In this document: positions 63,908 through 64,000 of the stretch, piece after piece | How the letters are laid out: each line of letters begins with the position of its first letter | Position numbering within the stretch: position 1 is the stretch's first letter | From: Thalassovita aquimarina | GTDB taxonomy: Bacteria > Pseudomonadota > Alphaproteobacteria > Rhodobacterales > Rhodobacteraceae | DNA length: 64,000 bases | Reading direction: 5' to 3' | Assembly (NCBI RefSeq): GCF_018219815.1 | Contig: NZ_JADMKU010000001.1 | Coordinates: forward strand, 372,001 to 436,000 | Notes under the pieces: model-generated | The model's database searches: none | Seen by the model: the letters and a program-made list of their open reading frames with translations, nothing else | What the model was told of the DNA's origin: nothing | Program-made: the position numbers and the translations under genes

Positions 63908-64000
63908 TCACTCCGCCGCTTCGGGCGCTTCCGGTGCAGGGGGCGGATCCTTCGGCGCATCCGAAGAGTCGTCGGCGGGCTTGCGCGCGCGCGGTTTGCG
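63908..64000 (-). CDS. C-terminal tail of an unidentified protein (partial)
   Basis: Thirty codons and a stop at 63908; the gene continues beyond the right edge. The tail reads RKPRARKPADDSSDAPKDPP and then PAPEAPEAAE: a basic Arg/Lys/Pro patch followed by an acidic Pro/Ala/Glu end. Such disordered tails occur on RNA- and DNA-binding proteins such as RNase E-like enzymes, but this is too little to name it. Confidence 0.55.
   Translation of the reverse strand, partial: RKPRARKPADDSSDAPKDPPPAPEAPEAAE

Noticed and set aside
1-64000. CRISPR arrays, insertion sequences, prophage or toxin-antitoxin modules
   Set aside because: I saw no regularly spaced repeats, transposase-like or phage-like proteins, and no convincing toxin-antitoxin pair.

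Overview
The window is high-GC alphaproteobacterial chromosome, most likely from the Rhodobacteraceae (Roseobacter group). Pointers to this are the isc/suf operon layout, an IscR with one cysteine, an Irr-type box in its promoter, a HemB without the cysteine zinc ligands, the lptFG-lptD-surA-pdxA-rsmA block and a class II DAHP synthase. It reads as core chromosome: no transposase, integrase, phage gene, CRISPR array or rRNA was seen, and there is one tRNA.

Layout. 1-9315 (minus): yicC, gmk, a gamma-carbonic-anhydrase-like protein, phoR, then pstSCAB-phoU-phoB behind a clear three-unit Pho box; phoB runs off the left edge. 9491-12958: a PAS_5 protein, class II DAHP synthase (minus), a GlxA/AraC-type regulator and a 60-residue orphan. 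13445-19115 (plus): a branched-chain amino-acid ABC transporter operon with a small low-GC secreted-protein gene inside it. 19620-24832 (plus): ugpBAEC for glycerol-3-phosphate uptake, ending in an overlapping endonuclease/exonuclease/phosphatase-fold gene. 24941-26491 (minus): HerA-like ATPase. 26917-33627: an IalB-family protein, then (minus) an envelope operon of L,D-transpeptidase, lpxD, acyl carrier protein and ketoacyl synthase, then a Tat-exported DUF882 protein and a class I glutamine amidotransferase.

33705-45533 (minus): an exported SDR-ankyrin fusion, tRNA-Arg(CCG), and the iron-sulfur operon iscR - unknown - cysteine desulfurase - sufB - four accessory genes - sufC - sufD - two YIP1-type genes - sufS. 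45684-47736 (plus): a hydrolase, a small unknown and a tandem HD-domain protein. 47817-52424 (minus): membrane protein, mfd, GNAT acetyltransferase. 52542-54219 (plus): hemB and a YSC84 lipoprotein. 54315-56250 (minus): pepA-holC. 56379-63807 (plus): lptF, lptG, lptD, surA, pdxA, rsmA. 63908-64000 (minus): only the C-terminal tail of a gene.

Functional themes. Phosphate supply appears twice (Pst/Pho and Ugp), and both may be in the Pho regulon. Envelope biogenesis appears twice (LpxD/ACP/KAS/LDT and LptFGD/SurA). Iron-sulfur assembly has an iron-responsive promoter. The items most worth checking are the exported SDR-ankyrin fusion, the translationally coupled cassette inside the suf operon, the tandem HD protein, the low-GC gene inside the liv operon, a candidate small RNA near 26.7 kb and a dispersed intergenic element present three times. 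I did not find a clearly novel multi-gene system.
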